Shown here piece after piece: positions 23,294-35,404 of a stretch of DNA of 64,000 bases (within the stretch, counting starts at the first letter, position 1; every line of letters begins with the position of its first letter). A program made the translations under genes and the position numbers. Source of the stretch: Hirsutella rhossiliensis (Eukaryota > Ascomycota > Sordariomycetes > Hypocreales > Ophiocordycipitaceae). Location: positions 2,604,001 to 2,668,000 of the forward strand of contig NW_025408670.1 in assembly GCF_020360975.1 (NCBI RefSeq), in the 5' to 3' direction. The notes under the pieces are model-generated. The model ran no database searches. It was not told the origin of the DNA and was given only the letters and a program-made list of their open reading frames with translations.

Positions 23294-25600
23294 ATGTCGC
23301 TCCTCGTCGAAGACAACCGCCGTGGCGGCCGCTCGAGGTCGAGGTCCAGGACGCGTGACCAGCGACCCCACGAGGAGCTGCAGACGTACGCAGACGTGCG
23401 AGAGCCCAGCTACGTCTATCCCGAAGACCATCTCGACAGTGTCTACAAGCCTAGTCGTCGACAGGACGCCGCCGGCGGTCTGCCGTATCCCGCAGAGGGC
23501 GGTATGGACGGCATGCTCCCCGGACGACAGTCTCTTTACAACTACGACGACGACGACAGGCCCGTCTATCGCAATGCCTCGCCGCCGCAGCACGAGTCTT
23601 CGTACCGCAGCTCGAAGAGCAAACTCGACAGCCACTTGCCGCGGTCGTTCCCCGACGACGACAAGGAGCGCCGCAGAAGCTCGAGATACGGCGACGAGGA
23701 GCCTCGCGTCCGCCAAACAGAGCCGCCCAAGGACAGCAAGAACGGCCGCGGCGACCTGTCGGACGAGCTGCTCAAATTCTTGCCCCAGAAATACGGCCGC
23801 AAGTACGGCGATGGCGGCGACAGGGACCGCAAGGGTGAGCGTCGGGCCAAAAAGGAGCGCGACGAGGAGGACTTGGCGTACGGGCCGCCGCCGACGTCGC
23901 AGCCTCCCCGGTCTCCCAGGCCAGACGAGTCGCCTCTTCCTTATGGGGGGTATGCGGCTCCTGGCCCGCCGCGGCAGAGTGAGAATCGCTCGTCCCAGTA
24001 CGGTCGCGACGAAGGGGGCGACAGGCGGCGGCACGGCCTCTCTGACGACGGCTACGGGACGAAAAAGTCGTCGCACAGAGACTCTTACCGTCAGGAGCCA
24101 TCGGGTTCCAGCGCCAATGTCTTGACCGTCGAGCCGTCCGGCCGCGAACGGGACCGTCGGCGGGACAGATCGCCGGGTCCTTCGAACCTTGCCGTCGAGC
24201 CTGATCGCAGGGACAGGGACCGGTCGAGGGACCGCCGGGGCGGCGAAACGCGGGACAGGTCGCCCAAGCCTCCCACGGCGCGCATGTCCTCGTTGACCGT
24301 CGACACGGGCCGCTCGTCGAACCTGTCTCTGGCCGCCGCCCCCGGGTCCCCGCTCCTCGAGTCCTACCACGGGACATACCAGAACTGCTCGCCCATGCCT
24401 TCGCCCCTCCTGCTGGCCAGCCAGGGCCACGGCGACGACGCCCGAGTCATCGACGCCCTGTCCCCGCTCAACTCGGACGCCGAGGGCGATGCAAAGAAGA
24501 CAAGCCGGCGCGCGCGCTTCCACGACGGCGAGGACATTGCCTCGAGCATAGCCCAGGCGCTCCGGGGCGACAGACCCCCCCACACGCAGCCGCTCGTCGA
24601 GATACTCCCCAGCCTCAGCCACGACCAGGTCATGGAGCTGCGCGCCGAGTATAAGCGCCTGGTCAAGACGGGCTCGGAGCGCAAGGGCGTCAACGTGGCC
24701 AAGCACATCCGCGCGCGGCTCAAGGACGAGGACCCCAACCTCATGAAGGCCTGCTACGCCGTCGCGCTGGGCAAGTGGGAGAGCGAGGCGTACTGGGCCA
24801 ACTTCTGGTACCAGGGCGACAAGACGCGGCGCGAGCTGCTCATCGAGTCGCTCATGGGGCGCACCAACGCCGAGATCCGCAGCATCAAGGACGCCTTTAC
24901 CGACAAAAAGTACGACAACAGCTTGACGAGGTGCATGAAGACGGAGCTCAAGGAGGACAAGTTCAAAAAGGCGGTGCTCATGGTGCTCGACGAGCGGCGC
25001 ATGGAGGACCTGGACTCGCACGGCCGCAGGGTGCCGCTCGACTACGACCTGGTCGACCACGACGTCGACGACCTGCGCCGGGCCGTCAAGGCGGAAAAGG
25101 GCGGCGAGAGCGCCATGATTGCCATTGTCGTCAAGAGGAGCGACGCCCACCTGCGGGCGGTGCTCAAGGAGTACGAGCATCACTACCGCGCCAACTTTGC
25201 CCGCGAGGCCCTCAAGAAGAGCGGCAACCTGGTGGTGAGCAAACACAAACCAACTCTTCCAATCTTGCATAGGTAGTCTGACGTTCCTCAGGGAGAGCTG
25301 CTCGCCCACATCCTCAACGGCGTCATCAACCGCCCCGTGCGCGACGCCCTCCTCCTGCACCACGCCCTCAGCGCCTCGCGCAAGGACGACCTGCGCCGCG
25401 AGCTGCTCATCTCGCGCCTCGTCCGCTTCCACTGGGAGCCCGCCCACATGCAGGCCGTCAAGCGCGCCTTTCGCGAGCGCTACGGCGGCGACCTCCAGGA
25501 CGCCGTGCGCGAGGCCACGTCCGGCCTGTGGGGCCGCTTCTGCTGCGAGCTGTGCATTGCTCGCATGCCCAACGATGTCAGGAGGGTCGAGAGGCGCTGA
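23294..25600 (+). CDS. Annexin-like protein with long disordered N-terminal region
   Basis: Two exons, 23294-25234 and 25292-25600 (749 residues). The first roughly 400 residues are low complexity and rich in Arg, Ser, Asp and Pro, including an RSRSRSRTRD run near the start. From about residue 430 the protein is folded and annexin-like: helical repeats with VMELRAEYKRLVKTG, VAKHIRARLKDEDP, LLIESLMGRTNAEIRSIKDA and, in exon 2, ELLAHILNGVINRP and DDLRRELLISRLVRFHW. This resembles the fungal annexin group with a large N-terminal extension (ANXC4-type). Classical calcium-binding GxGTD loops are not obvious; the nearest is MGRTNAEI. Calcium-dependent membrane binding is therefore inferred from the family only. 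The gene is convergent with the next one, with 223 bp between them. Confidence 0.87.
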
Positions 25601-25823
25601 TGTGGGTTGCTGGGTGCCCTCTGGGCATACATGGGTGTGTAGTATTCATGCTTGGATGAGACAGGAGGAGGTTTGGACATGATTGCATGAGGACTGACCA
25701 ATATGATCAATGACAACATTTCCGCCATTCATCATATGCCCACCATCGTAAACCTCAAGCACAGTTGGCACATGCTGTGCTGCCTAGGCCACACGCAGTG
25801 CCACGTCAAGCCAAGCCGCCATG

Positions 25824-28800
25824 CTACTTCTTGGATCCTCTGCCGCCGCGTCCGCTTTTCCCCTGCCCCTTGCCGCCTGCCTTGCCCTTTGCGCCACCGC
25901 CGCTGCCACCCGACATCATGATCTTCACCTTGCCCACGGGAACGCAGTTAATCACCTCCTCTGGCTTCAAGCCCTTGAGAAGCTCCACCTCCCGCGGCCA
26001 CATCCTCTCCGTGTCCCTCGCCGCCTCGTCGACAGACCCCTTTCTTGCCGAGTCGAGCTTCCACCGCTCCACCACCTCCTTAACCGCCTTGCCCTTCTTT
26101 GTCGCCCCGGGCTGCATCTTGGCCTTGTACTTGAACTTGCCCAGCGCGCTCCACGGCGCACAGACGGGAATCGCCTCGAGGACCTCGTCGCCGGGCAGCG
26201 GCGTGCCGACAAGCACATCGAGCCCCGTGACCTTTTCGGCCTCGTCGCCCTCGAGCGTGTCGACCCCTTCGTCCATCATGACGCGCCGGATTTCTTCGTG
26301 CCTGGCCGTCTGTTTTTGTTGGCGCTGGTGTTGCGCTCGGCGCCGCTCCCTGGCCGCCTCGAGCTCGGCCTGGGCCTCGGCCCTGGCCTTTGCCTCTGCT
26401 TCGGCTCTCTGCTTCCCGACAGCTGCTCCGATGAGCGCCTCGGCAGCGGCACGGTCTTCCTCGTCTTGATCTTTGTACTTGTTGGCAATCTTCTTCGCCT
26501 TTCCCTTCTGGCCACGCTTCGGGGGGGCTTTCTTGCTCGGTGCAGGGCCGCGAGACTGCGACAAAGAGTCCTCGGGTCCTTTCCGTCGAGTTTCAGGTGT
26601 TTCCGGGGCCAGCTCGGATCGGTCCTCACCCCCAGAGCTACTAACAGGCACTTCTCTAGCCTCGTCCTCCTCAGGATCAAGTTCATAGGGCTGCTCCGTG
26701 ACGTTGAGATCGGTCATGGCGTCCTCCGCGGCTTCCACGCTGTCATCACCATGCCCATCGCTGGATACCTGCAGAGGGTTGTCGCGCTCAGACTCGAGTT
26801 CCGGCTCTTCTTCAGACTCGTTGTCAGACATGTCGTCAGTGTTGGCATGTGCAGCGGCATCATCCCTCGCACCCTCCTCGTTGTCTTCAAGCGCCTCCGT
26901 GGCTGCGGGTCTCCTCTGATTTCCCGTCTGGTCCGATTCGGCAGTAGTCTCGCCAACAGTGTCGCCCCCGTCTAGTCGATGCTTGGCATGTCGGGCCTTG
27001 CTCTCCTCGCTAATCTTGAACATCACGCCGAGGCCGAGCAGAAGCTGTGGGGGTGGCAAGAAGCTCTTTTCGCCTCGCACCGCAAAGACCCCGGTAGGCA
27101 AAAGCTCTCCCGTCGGGGCCGACTTTGATACTTGATCGGCGTTGACCCACCACGCGCCCATGCCAGCTTTAGAGTCCCATGCATCTGAAGAGCATACCGA
27201 GAGCGAGCCGGCCTGAGTCAGCGTTGCTGGAGGAATCGGGGCATCGGGCGTCTTTGGGTTGTTCTTGATCACAACGCTCGGTGCCCCACGCAAGTCTGCG
27301 TGGCAGTAGACGTCGCCTCTTCGTAAAGCTTTCCTGTAGAGCAACTCGCTCTGTGCCGGATCTTTGCCCCCTATGACCAGATACCCGTCCGACGAGATGA
27401 ACCACATGAACTTTTCAAACCACAGCTGTTTTCGAATGGGCTGCAAAAGGGCCTTTTCCTGCTTCAGCCCCTTTTTGAGGTCCTCGTTGATCTTTTGCTC
27501 AGCGCTCTTCAAAGCCCTCGTTGCTTGCATCTGCGTCTTTTCTTCCTTGGCGGCAGCTGATCGCTTCTGGTCGTAATACTCCCTCGCGTTGCCCCAGGGG
27601 CTGATGCCAAGGTTTATCTCAACGACTATCCCCTTGTCTGCTTGTCTGCTCTCATCCGCGCCCGTTTCACCGTCTCCATCTTCTGATTCGCTGTCGTCTG
27701 TCTCAAAGGGATCATCGTCCTCGTCACCGTCGGGCTCTTCTTCTGCTACCTTGAGAGTAATGACATTCTCGGCAAGTTTCAGGGGAAGCATGATGATCTC
27801 AGCAACAGGATTTTGCCTCTTCTTCTCCCTCTCGACCAGCTTTCCGATGTCTATCCAGTCCATGCCTTGGGCGACGAGGCCGTTGACGGCGTCCATGGCC
27901 TCTTGCACGCGCTCCACGTTGGCTTCGATGGCGGCGGCCCGGCGCATGTTCATTGTCTGCGCCTCCTGTAACCCCTCTACCCGCTTGGCCTGGTCTTGCC
28001 TGGCTGCGTCAAGCTTTCTTTTGGCCGTCACTTCTCTTTGGTTCAAGCGAGACTCGAGCTTTTGACCTTCGAGCGACGAGAAGAACTCATCCACAGTCTG
28101 GTTGTATCCGTGAAACTCGAGAGTCTTGACTGAGGGATCGTCCTTGAACATTTTGGGGATAAAGGGGTGAAAGTCTTCGTAGAGGAGGACTTCTTTCTTT
28201 GGCGGAGCATCGCCCGAGGTCGCTTCGTCTCCTCTGCACCTCGCGAAGATGTAGCCCGTACACACAGGCGCAGAAGTTATGTCCTCGATTGTTTGGCGTG
28301 CTTCCGACAGAAGTCGTACGAGCTCGTCCAAGAGCGTCTCATTCTCCAGTATTTCTTCGAGCTTCATCGTCGTGTGGAAATCATTGGATTGGAGAGTGTG
28401 GTCCACTATTGCGGGGGGCAGCTCGGTGATGGACACCGCAAGGCTCTTTCTCAAGGTTGCGCCTGATTTGCCCTTTGGCTTCTTTACTGCTGTGAGGCTG
28501 GCAGCAGCCTTTTCGGCGGCCGACTGTAGGGCATGGCGAACCCGCTCCTTGGAGAGAGCAGGAATGCCATGATAGTTTTGTCTCTTGTCCAATGAGTAAT
28601 GCAGTCCGACTCGCTGTGGCTCCTGTCCTTCGCCCTCGGACACGTTTCGCGCAATGGTCAGGATACCGAGGTCGGCGTCTGTCAGGATAATGTTGCCACT
28701 CTACCGTCCTTGTCAATTTGCGGTGTCTTATGCGCCTTCAAGAAGGAAACGTACGGCGAAGAACTCCAGGAAGAGGCGATACTGCCCGTCACTGAACTGG

Positions 28801-29163
28801 AACTCAAGTATCCTGTCTGTTCCTACTTGGGCAACCGACGTCACTCTCCTCGTCTTGAGGAACTTGCGCAGCCGCGTAACGAATGCAGAAGGGGCGGCCG
28901 CAGTGGTGCGGGCAAACTCAGTCAGGTGGCATCGAAAGCCGGAGTCGACAACGAGTTGCTTCTTGCTGTTGGGCTTGGCGAATTTGAAGAGCAGGATTTT
29001 GGAGGAGAGATCGTAGATGTTGGCCACGCGCAGAGTCACCAAGCTCTGGTTGAGCTCGTGGGCGATGACCTGGCAATGCGACGTGTCAGTGAGCGAATGC
29101 GCGACCAGGGGTTCCTGAGACTGGACGTACCCTGACGTCGAGAGATGAGAAACGCTGCTTCAT
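25824..29163 (-). CDS. RQC2: Rqc2/Tae2 (NEMF homologue), ribosome quality control factor
   Basis: Three exons: 29163-29131, 29069-28755, 28700-25824 (1074 residues). Rqc2 binds the obstructed 60S subunit with the ligase Ltn1 and recruits Ala/Thr tRNAs for CAT-tailing. The N-terminal NFACT domain starts MKQRFSSLD, with D9, and contains GTDRILEF with D96-R97, which correspond to the Asp/Asp-Arg residues needed for tailing in yeast Rqc2. A long charged coiled-coil region follows. The NFACT-R domain lies at about 545-665 (VIGGKDPAQSELLYRK, then DVYCHADLRGAPS). An acidic, Ser/Glu-rich linker leads to an NFACT-C domain at about 930-1040 (VCAPWSALGKFKYKAK), and the tail is a Gly/Lys-rich basic stretch. 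The first coding exon is only 33 nt and is fixed by family conservation. Confidence 0.95.
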
Positions 29164-30971
29164 GGTTCAAAGTGCAGTCGTCGCAAGGTCGGCCCGCTGG
29201 TACGAGTCAATTCGTGCCAAAAGACTTCGCCAACGTTTGCTTGCACGCAGCTCAACGTGGGGCAGCCACTGTGGCGGGGTACCGGAGCAGAGAGGTGACG
29301 GCATCGCATCACGTGCGAGCATGCACATGACGGCATGCACAGGCCGATAAGAGCTACGGATAAGGCTGGGCCACGTAAGCCGGCAGAAGCTCCCAGTCTC
29401 GCGATTGATTTCGGGCTCTTTTGTGCACCGAGTCGGAGCCCGGCAGTCGACAAGCAAGCCTGGCTGAGAATGCGACCCTCTCTGCCTTTGGGCGACAGCC
29501 GACGTGTCCCCTAGCTGTTCAGCATTGATATCCCCAGCGCGGAACACGGGACGGGGCGGCCTCGACCACCAGGGGTCAGGCGGTCACAGGCCTCCGCCAG
29601 TCTCAGCCGAGGCAATAGCAGTGGTTGGAACAGACCCGCCTCATCTCCAGACGCGTTATCAAAGCTATCATCACACCCCCCCCCTTCTTGGCGACACAGA
29701 GACCTGGCATCACCTCACCCGACTCTTGGGCCCCCACCGGCCATCCAGCCACAAACCCATGGAGCTCAATGTTGGCACAGCAACGACGGGATCCCTGGAA
29801 GGCTTTGCTTTGGCCAGTGGTCCTCTTCCTCGGGCTTGTCCTGTACAGTATGGACACGGAAGAGCACGCCAACAAGAGCTACAGTACAGTACCTACACGT
29901 CGAGGACGGCGAGGCATCAAGTCCAGGCTGCAGGCGAAAGGGGGTAGGACAGCAGAGCGAAATGAGAGCCCAAGAGGCTTCTGGCCAATGATGCAACGCC
30001 GCGCTTCGCCAAACCTAATGAGCGTCGCGGTCCAGCCACCACCATTGGGAGACGACACACCGTGTCGATGCTACGAAAACAAAGAACGTGCTTGCATGCG
30101 GCAGCGCAGACGGCAATCCAATGGCGGCTTTCCACGATGCCATGGATTGTGTACGTACTGTGCAGGGGGGCCGGCTTAGGTCGGATGGCCATCCGCTGCG
30201 GCAAGAGGCAACAGAAGGAAGGCTGTCGATGCATTGGACATGATGCCGCAAGGTGCAAAATGGTCCCAGCCATCTTCTGCCCTGTCATCCGCGTCCTACT
30301 GCCCCGGACACATGGCCCCGCGGGGGCTCTGCTCAGGAGGGTCTGAGGCCATCACAAATGAGCGGCGGCAACGTGCTCCCAATGATGAGCAGCTCCTTTT
30401 TTTTGCTTTCGGCAAGGTCTCCAGCCCCTCGAATCATGCAACCTCATTGGCTCGGCACGGGACCGGGGCCCCGCTCTCAAGGAGCTCCAGAGCTCGTGCG
30501 GTTGGCGAGCTGGGGAGGTTGGGCTTCCACTCTCCGCAGCTGATAACGACGGGGCTGGAGACGCAACAGAGACGCACAAAGTTGGCGCTGCGGTGGGGAC
30601 GAGCTGCAGAGCTTGCAGGGCCATGCCGCTTCGGACGCGCGTAAACAAGAACCCCGGCCATTGTAAACACGAGCTCTTCATAGAGACACCCTTCTCAGCA
30701 CCAAAAGCCATGCAACAACCCTCGCTCGTCCAACGGACCAACCCGCTCCCTCTCCCCCCGTCTTCAAAACTCATCGCGCCTCTGCCGCCACTCTTCTCCT
30801 CATCTTCTCCTCCAATTATCTCCATCCACATCAGGCTGCGAAAGGACTTCAAAGAGGCTTCCCCACGCCCTTTCCCCCCCTTTCCCCCCTCTCCTTCGAC
30901 TTTTGTTTCCTTAGGAACAGAAGCCTGAGAATCCTTCTTGTCTTCCTTTCGTGCTACGAAAGGTTGTATGA
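29164..30971. other. Intergenic region and probable hex1 promoter/leader
   Basis: No supportable gene; the open frames here lack domains and overlap on both strands. From about 30.7 kb the plus strand becomes strongly pyrimidine-rich, consistent with a long leader of the highly expressed hex1 gene. Confidence 0.5.
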
Positions 30972-31903
30972 GAAGATTCTCTCGCGCCAGCAAAAGTCGG
31001 CAATCTGGACTTTGAAGCCCGAGTCCCCGTGCCCTTCAGCATCTTCCCATCGACATATCGGGACAGCCAGTCGCAAACCACCACTCAGACCCACGAAGAG
31101 GTTGATATCCAACTCCCCAGCAAGCAGCCTGCCGGACGGGAAGGTCAATACTCTTCTTACTCCGCCCACGTTGATCTCCCCCCTCGTGGAGAGAATCGCT
31201 ACAGCGAAGAAGAGGTCCGTTTTACACGTGAAGAAGAGCGTTACCGCCGTCCCGGTTCCCAGCACGAGCAGTACGTCAAGGAGGAGGAGCACAAGTAGGT
31301 CTTTGAATTTCCTTTATTCTTCGTCGCCACCCCACGCTGCCTGCCCATCGCCGTGGCCACGCGTCTGGCTTACGCTGGCCTTCAACCTCAATCCCCCCAG
31401 GCTTGGTCCAACGACCAGCAGCCGAGGCGGTGAAACGGGGCCCGTCCGTCCGGGAAGCCGCCCGGACAACAAAAACTGCTCCTAGCGTTTTTCCTTTCTT
31501 TTTCTGCTTTGTTGGTCAGGTCGCATTCTCGGGCGGAGCACCCTGGTTCAGGGGGGCCCGGCATCCAAGCCTGACGGCCCAACATGGGAGGGAACCAAAC
31601 TAACCAAGCTGCAGGCCCGCACGCACCGAGTACACCGACACTCACGTTGAGATCGATACTCATCGCCACCCGCACGCAAGCCCCATTGACGTTGCTGAGC
31701 GTGAATACCGAGAGCGTTTCCGCCCCCAGTACCAAAGCACTGTAGACCCCCCACCTCGGCCTCAGTACCACGCCGAGCACACCCAGGTCAACGAGTATAC
31801 CGTTGAGGGCCGACCTTGCCGTCCTACCTACCAGGAGGAAGTCAAGGTTACCGAGGAGACTGTCGAGCCTGCTCGCTTCAGCCGCGCTCACCAGAAATCT
31901 AAC
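30972..31903 (+). other. hex1: In-frame N-terminal extension exons of hex1 (alternative long isoform; start unresolved)
   Basis: The frame 30972-31294 is open with good codon use and contains EEVDIQLPSKQPAGREGQ. A GT-AG intron of 320 nt (31295-31614, branch CTAAC) joins it in phase to 31615-31903, which contains TEYTDTHVEIDTHRHPH and YQEEVKVTEETVEPARF and runs without a stop into the canonical MGYYDEDG start. The lysine codon split across the splice is intact. No in-frame ATG exists between the stop at 30969-30971 and 31904, so the initiator is either on an upstream exon I could not identify or is non-AUG. Alternative splicing of HEX-1 N-termini is known in some fungi. Confidence 0.6.
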
Positions 31904-32592
31904 ATGGGATACTACGACGAAGACGGTAAGCATATGAATGACTTATATGCCGTCGGCCCGTCGAGCCACTTCGGCTAACCTCGTACACAGGCCACTACCA
32001 CTCCTTCCGTCACGGCATCCACAAGCTTGCCGACAAGATTGCCCACCCGCACAGCCACCACCACCACCGTGAGCAGGCCGAGCCGGAAGTCCGAGAGTCT
32101 GTCATGGGACCACGACCGCGCCCCGGCGACTCTGCCGAGTCGTACCTGCCAAACACGGTCACCATTCCGTGCCACCACATCCGCCTGGGTGACTTTTTGA
32201 TGCTCCAGGGCCGCCCCTGCCAGGTCATCCGCATCTCGACGTCGCCGGCCACGGGCCAGTACCGTTACCTCGGCGTGGACCTCTTCACCAAGCAGCTGCA
32301 CGAGGAGTCGTCCTTCATCTCGAACCCGGCCCCCAGCGTTGTCGTGCAGACGATGCTCGGCCCCGTCTTCAAGCAGTACCGCGTCCTGGACATGCAGGAC
32401 GGCCAGGTGGTGGCCATGACGGAGACGGGCGACGTCAAGCAGGGCCTGTCCGTCATTGACCAGTCCAACCTCTGGAGCCGGCTCCACAACGCCTTTGAGT
32501 GCGGCCGTGGCAGCGTTCGCGTCCTGGTGCTCGACGACGGCGGCCGCGAGCTTGCCGTCGACATGAAGGTCATTCACGGCTCGCGCCTGTAG
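31904..32592 (+). CDS. hex1: HEX-1, Woronin body major protein (canonical short form)
   Basis: Two exons, 31904-31925 and 31991-32592 (207 residues). HEX-1 self-assembles into the crystalline core of Woronin bodies, the peroxisome-derived organelles that plug septal pores after hyphal damage. The N-terminus is MGYYDEDG then a His-rich linker. The folded eIF5A-like core contains TIPCHHIRLGDFLMLQGRPC, RYLGVDLFTKQLHEESS and VVVQTMLGPVFKQYRV, nearly invariant in the family. The C-terminus is SRL, a peroxisomal PTS1 signal. Coding sequence continues in frame upstream (separate entry), so a longer product is likely. The identification is unambiguous. Confidence 0.97.
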
Positions 32593-33757
32593 ACGACGTC
32601 TGTCATGTCAGAGATTGGCCCACACACGCTCCTTTGACGAGTCACGACACGGTTGCCTCGTGCTCGATCTCGGGAGGGGAACAGCCTGTCCTGATGCTTG
32701 TGAAACGGGGTCATTGGACTGTAGAAAATTGCTACCCTGCGTTTCGTTTTGGACGGTCATAATCGTTTCTTGGAAGAGTAGATGGGACGCTTTTCTGTAT
32801 ATCGGCCAATCAAGAGTGAACTCCTATCTCCTGCTCCACCTACTGCCACCCTTCTACCGGTCCTTGTCTATCCCGTGGTGCTACCTTGACTGGTTATATC
32901 TGCACCGGATCCCGCGCGAGCGATCTGGGCCTATGTGCTATCCGGGTTCCCGCGACCAGAGCCAGTGTTATCCGGGTTCTCGACGCCGCCGAGGCCGGTC
33001 ATGCGTTTTCGGCAACGGCAACGCTGTTTTCTTTGCCTTGATGGGGCATGTGTCTCATCTCTATTCCCGGGGAAGGGGGGAGGGGGGAAGGAGGGCACGC
33101 GCACCGGCGGCCCGAGCTTGGTCTTTTGAGCGGTTTGCCAATAACGGGCTCCCGTGACCGTCTCCGCGGCCCCCTCTCCGAAGCCGGCAGTTGGTTTAGT
33201 TACTTTGAGCTGGAGGAGTGGGAGAGCCAGAGGGAACATGGCGAAATCGAGTTTTCTTTAGCATTTCCTTTAAAATTTTCCAGAGAATGAAGAGGAAGAG
33301 GAGGAGGAGGAGCAAGTGCCATTACTCTCGTCCAGCGCGGCGTCTGGAGACAATCTGCTTACACGTACGGGGTACAGGCGTACGGAGTACACACCACCGA
33401 CGCCGTCATGTGGGAGACGGGAGGGGAAAGTAACATGGGGGGCAGCGTTGTCTTAGACAGCTCTGCGCCCTTGGAGCACGCGCCGCCCTTTGCCCGGGCG
33501 CCGTGGGTGTGTGCCGACAAGGGCTTGCCGGGAAGAGGCAGGCGGGCGATGGCGGCATCGTGGGGACCCTTGGCCCATTCCGGACGCCGAGCTCTGGCCC
33601 TGGTTCCACGAATATATATCGCTGCCTCGAGCACCATGGCCCCTCTCTTTCTGTCCCCATCTCTCTTCCATCTTTACTCTCAAGATCTGTGTGTGCGCGC
33701 CGTCGTCGGGGAACATTCCTTACTTGCAAATCGCAACCGTCGCCGATTGTCGCCATT
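32593..33757. other. Intergenic region between hex1 and bleomycin hydrolase
   Basis: No supportable gene. It contains the hex1 3' flank and the promoter of the next gene. Confidence 0.5.
33613..33619 (+). promoter_or_regulatory. TATA-like element of the bleomycin hydrolase gene
   Basis: TATATAT, about 140 bp before the start codon, stands in otherwise GC-rich sequence and is followed by a CT-rich leader. Confidence 0.35.
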
Positions 33758-35404
33758 ATGGGTGGTCAACAGTCCAAGAGCAGCACACCTTACTCACAGA
33801 AGAGGGCCATGCCGGAGCGCCTCCGCGCCATGGACGTGCGAGAGGAGAAGCTGCGGTACATCGAGGCCAGCGAAGACGACGACGACGACGACGAGAAGAG
33901 CGAGCTCCGGCTGCGCGAGCGGGAACCCGAAGCGCTTCCCCTCGATGTCGTGGCTGCGCTTCCTTCGAGCATCCTGCGGGATCCCAAGAACAGGTAAGCA
34001 GCAGGGAAATAACATGTCCTAGGGCTTTTTGAACAAAAGGACATGGCAAAAGAATTGCTGGCTGACACGTCGCTACCTCTCCCTTCGCCCCTTCACTTTA
34101 GGCTTGCCCTCTCTGCCCTGAGCTCGGCGAACCCGCAGCAAGTCCTGACCACCCAGGTGGCGCAGGTCTCGGATCAGCAGGTCTTCAACGTCAAAATCCC
34201 CTTCGAGGGCGGGCCCATTACGAACCAGCGGAGCAGCGGGCGGTGCTGGCTCTTCGCCTCGACAAACGTCTTTCGCGTCGCCCTCATGAACAAGTACAAG
34301 CTCGAGGCGTTTGAGCTGTCGCAGGCCTACCTCTTCTACTGGGACAAGCTCGAGAAGGCGAATTGGTTCCTCGAGCAAATCGTGGACACGGCCGACGAGG
34401 ACCTCGAGGGCCGCCTCGTCCAGACCCTGCTGGGCGACATTGTCTCCGACGGCGGCCAGTGGGACATGGTGTACAACCTGGTCGCCAAGTATGGCCTCGT
34501 CCCGCAGTCGCTCTACCCCGACAGCTGGAACGCCAAGAACTCTCGGGCCCTCAACTCGGTCCTCAAGAACAAGCTCCGCGAGTGCGCGCTGAGGCTGCGC
34601 CGCATGGCCCGCGGGGCCTCGAGGGCCTCTCCGGCCGCCTTGAGCGCCCACAAGGACAAGATGATGCGAGAGATCCAGCAGATCATCACGCTGCTGCTCG
34701 GGCCGCCGCCCAAGCCAACCGACGAGTTTAGCTGGGAGTACAGCGACAAGGACGGCAAGGCGCACGAGCTGGTCATTACGCCCAAGGACTTTGCCAAGGA
34801 CATTTCAAGTGCCGAGCTGCGAATCACGTCGGCCGTCATCGAGAGCATGGTGTCGCTGGTCAACGACCCTCGGCACGAGCCCCTGTCGCTGCTCACCGTC
34901 TCGCGCCTCGGTAACATCGTGGGCGGGCGCGGCGTCAGCTACATCAACGTCGACATAGACACGCTCAAGTCCACGTGCGTCAAGATGCTCAAGGCCGGTC
35001 TGCCCATCTTCTTCGGGTGCGACGTGGGCAAATTCAGCGACAGCACCAGCGGCATCATGGACACGGAGCTCTTCGACTACGAGCTCGGGCTAGGGACGAG
35101 CTTGCTCGGCATGAGCAAGGCGCAGCGGCTACTGACGGGGGAGAGTCAGATGACGCACGCCATGGTGCTGACGGCGGTGCACGTGGACGAGCAGACAAAC
35201 AAGCCGGTGCGGTGGAGGGTGCAGAACAGCTGGGGAGCGACTGCGGGGACTCAAGGGTGGTTCGTGATGAGCGACGCCTGGATGGACGAGTTTGTCTATC
35301 AGGCCGTCGTCGACCCGCGCTTCTGCAGCAAGGAGGTGAGGAATGTCTTGGGCAAGGAGCCCATTGTGCTGCCGTTGTGGGATCCGATGGGCTCGCTGGC
35401 CTAG
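33758..35404 (+). CDS. BLH1: Bleomycin hydrolase (cysteine aminopeptidase, peptidase family C1B)
   Basis: Two exons, 33758-33993 and 34102-35404 (512 residues; 108-nt intron). The papain-like catalytic set is complete: C127 in SSGRCWLFAS, H431 in THAMVLTAV, N454 in QNSWG. The family-specific segments VFNVKIPFEGGPITNQRSSG and VSDGGQWDMVYNLVAKYGLV are present. These enzymes form hexamers and trim peptides, and act on homocysteine thiolactone and bleomycin. The N-terminus is MGGQQSKSS, a strong N-myristoylation context, followed by basic and then acidic (poly-Asp near residues 45-50) stretches absent from the catalytic fold; membrane association is therefore plausible. The start is the only ATG in frame that precedes the splice with a good context. 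Confidence 0.95.

Noticed and set aside
23072..25447. 791-codon open frame on the minus strand
   Set aside because: Exactly antisense to the annexin-like gene, with repetitive Val/Ala/Arg composition typical of the complement of GC-rich codons; no domain.
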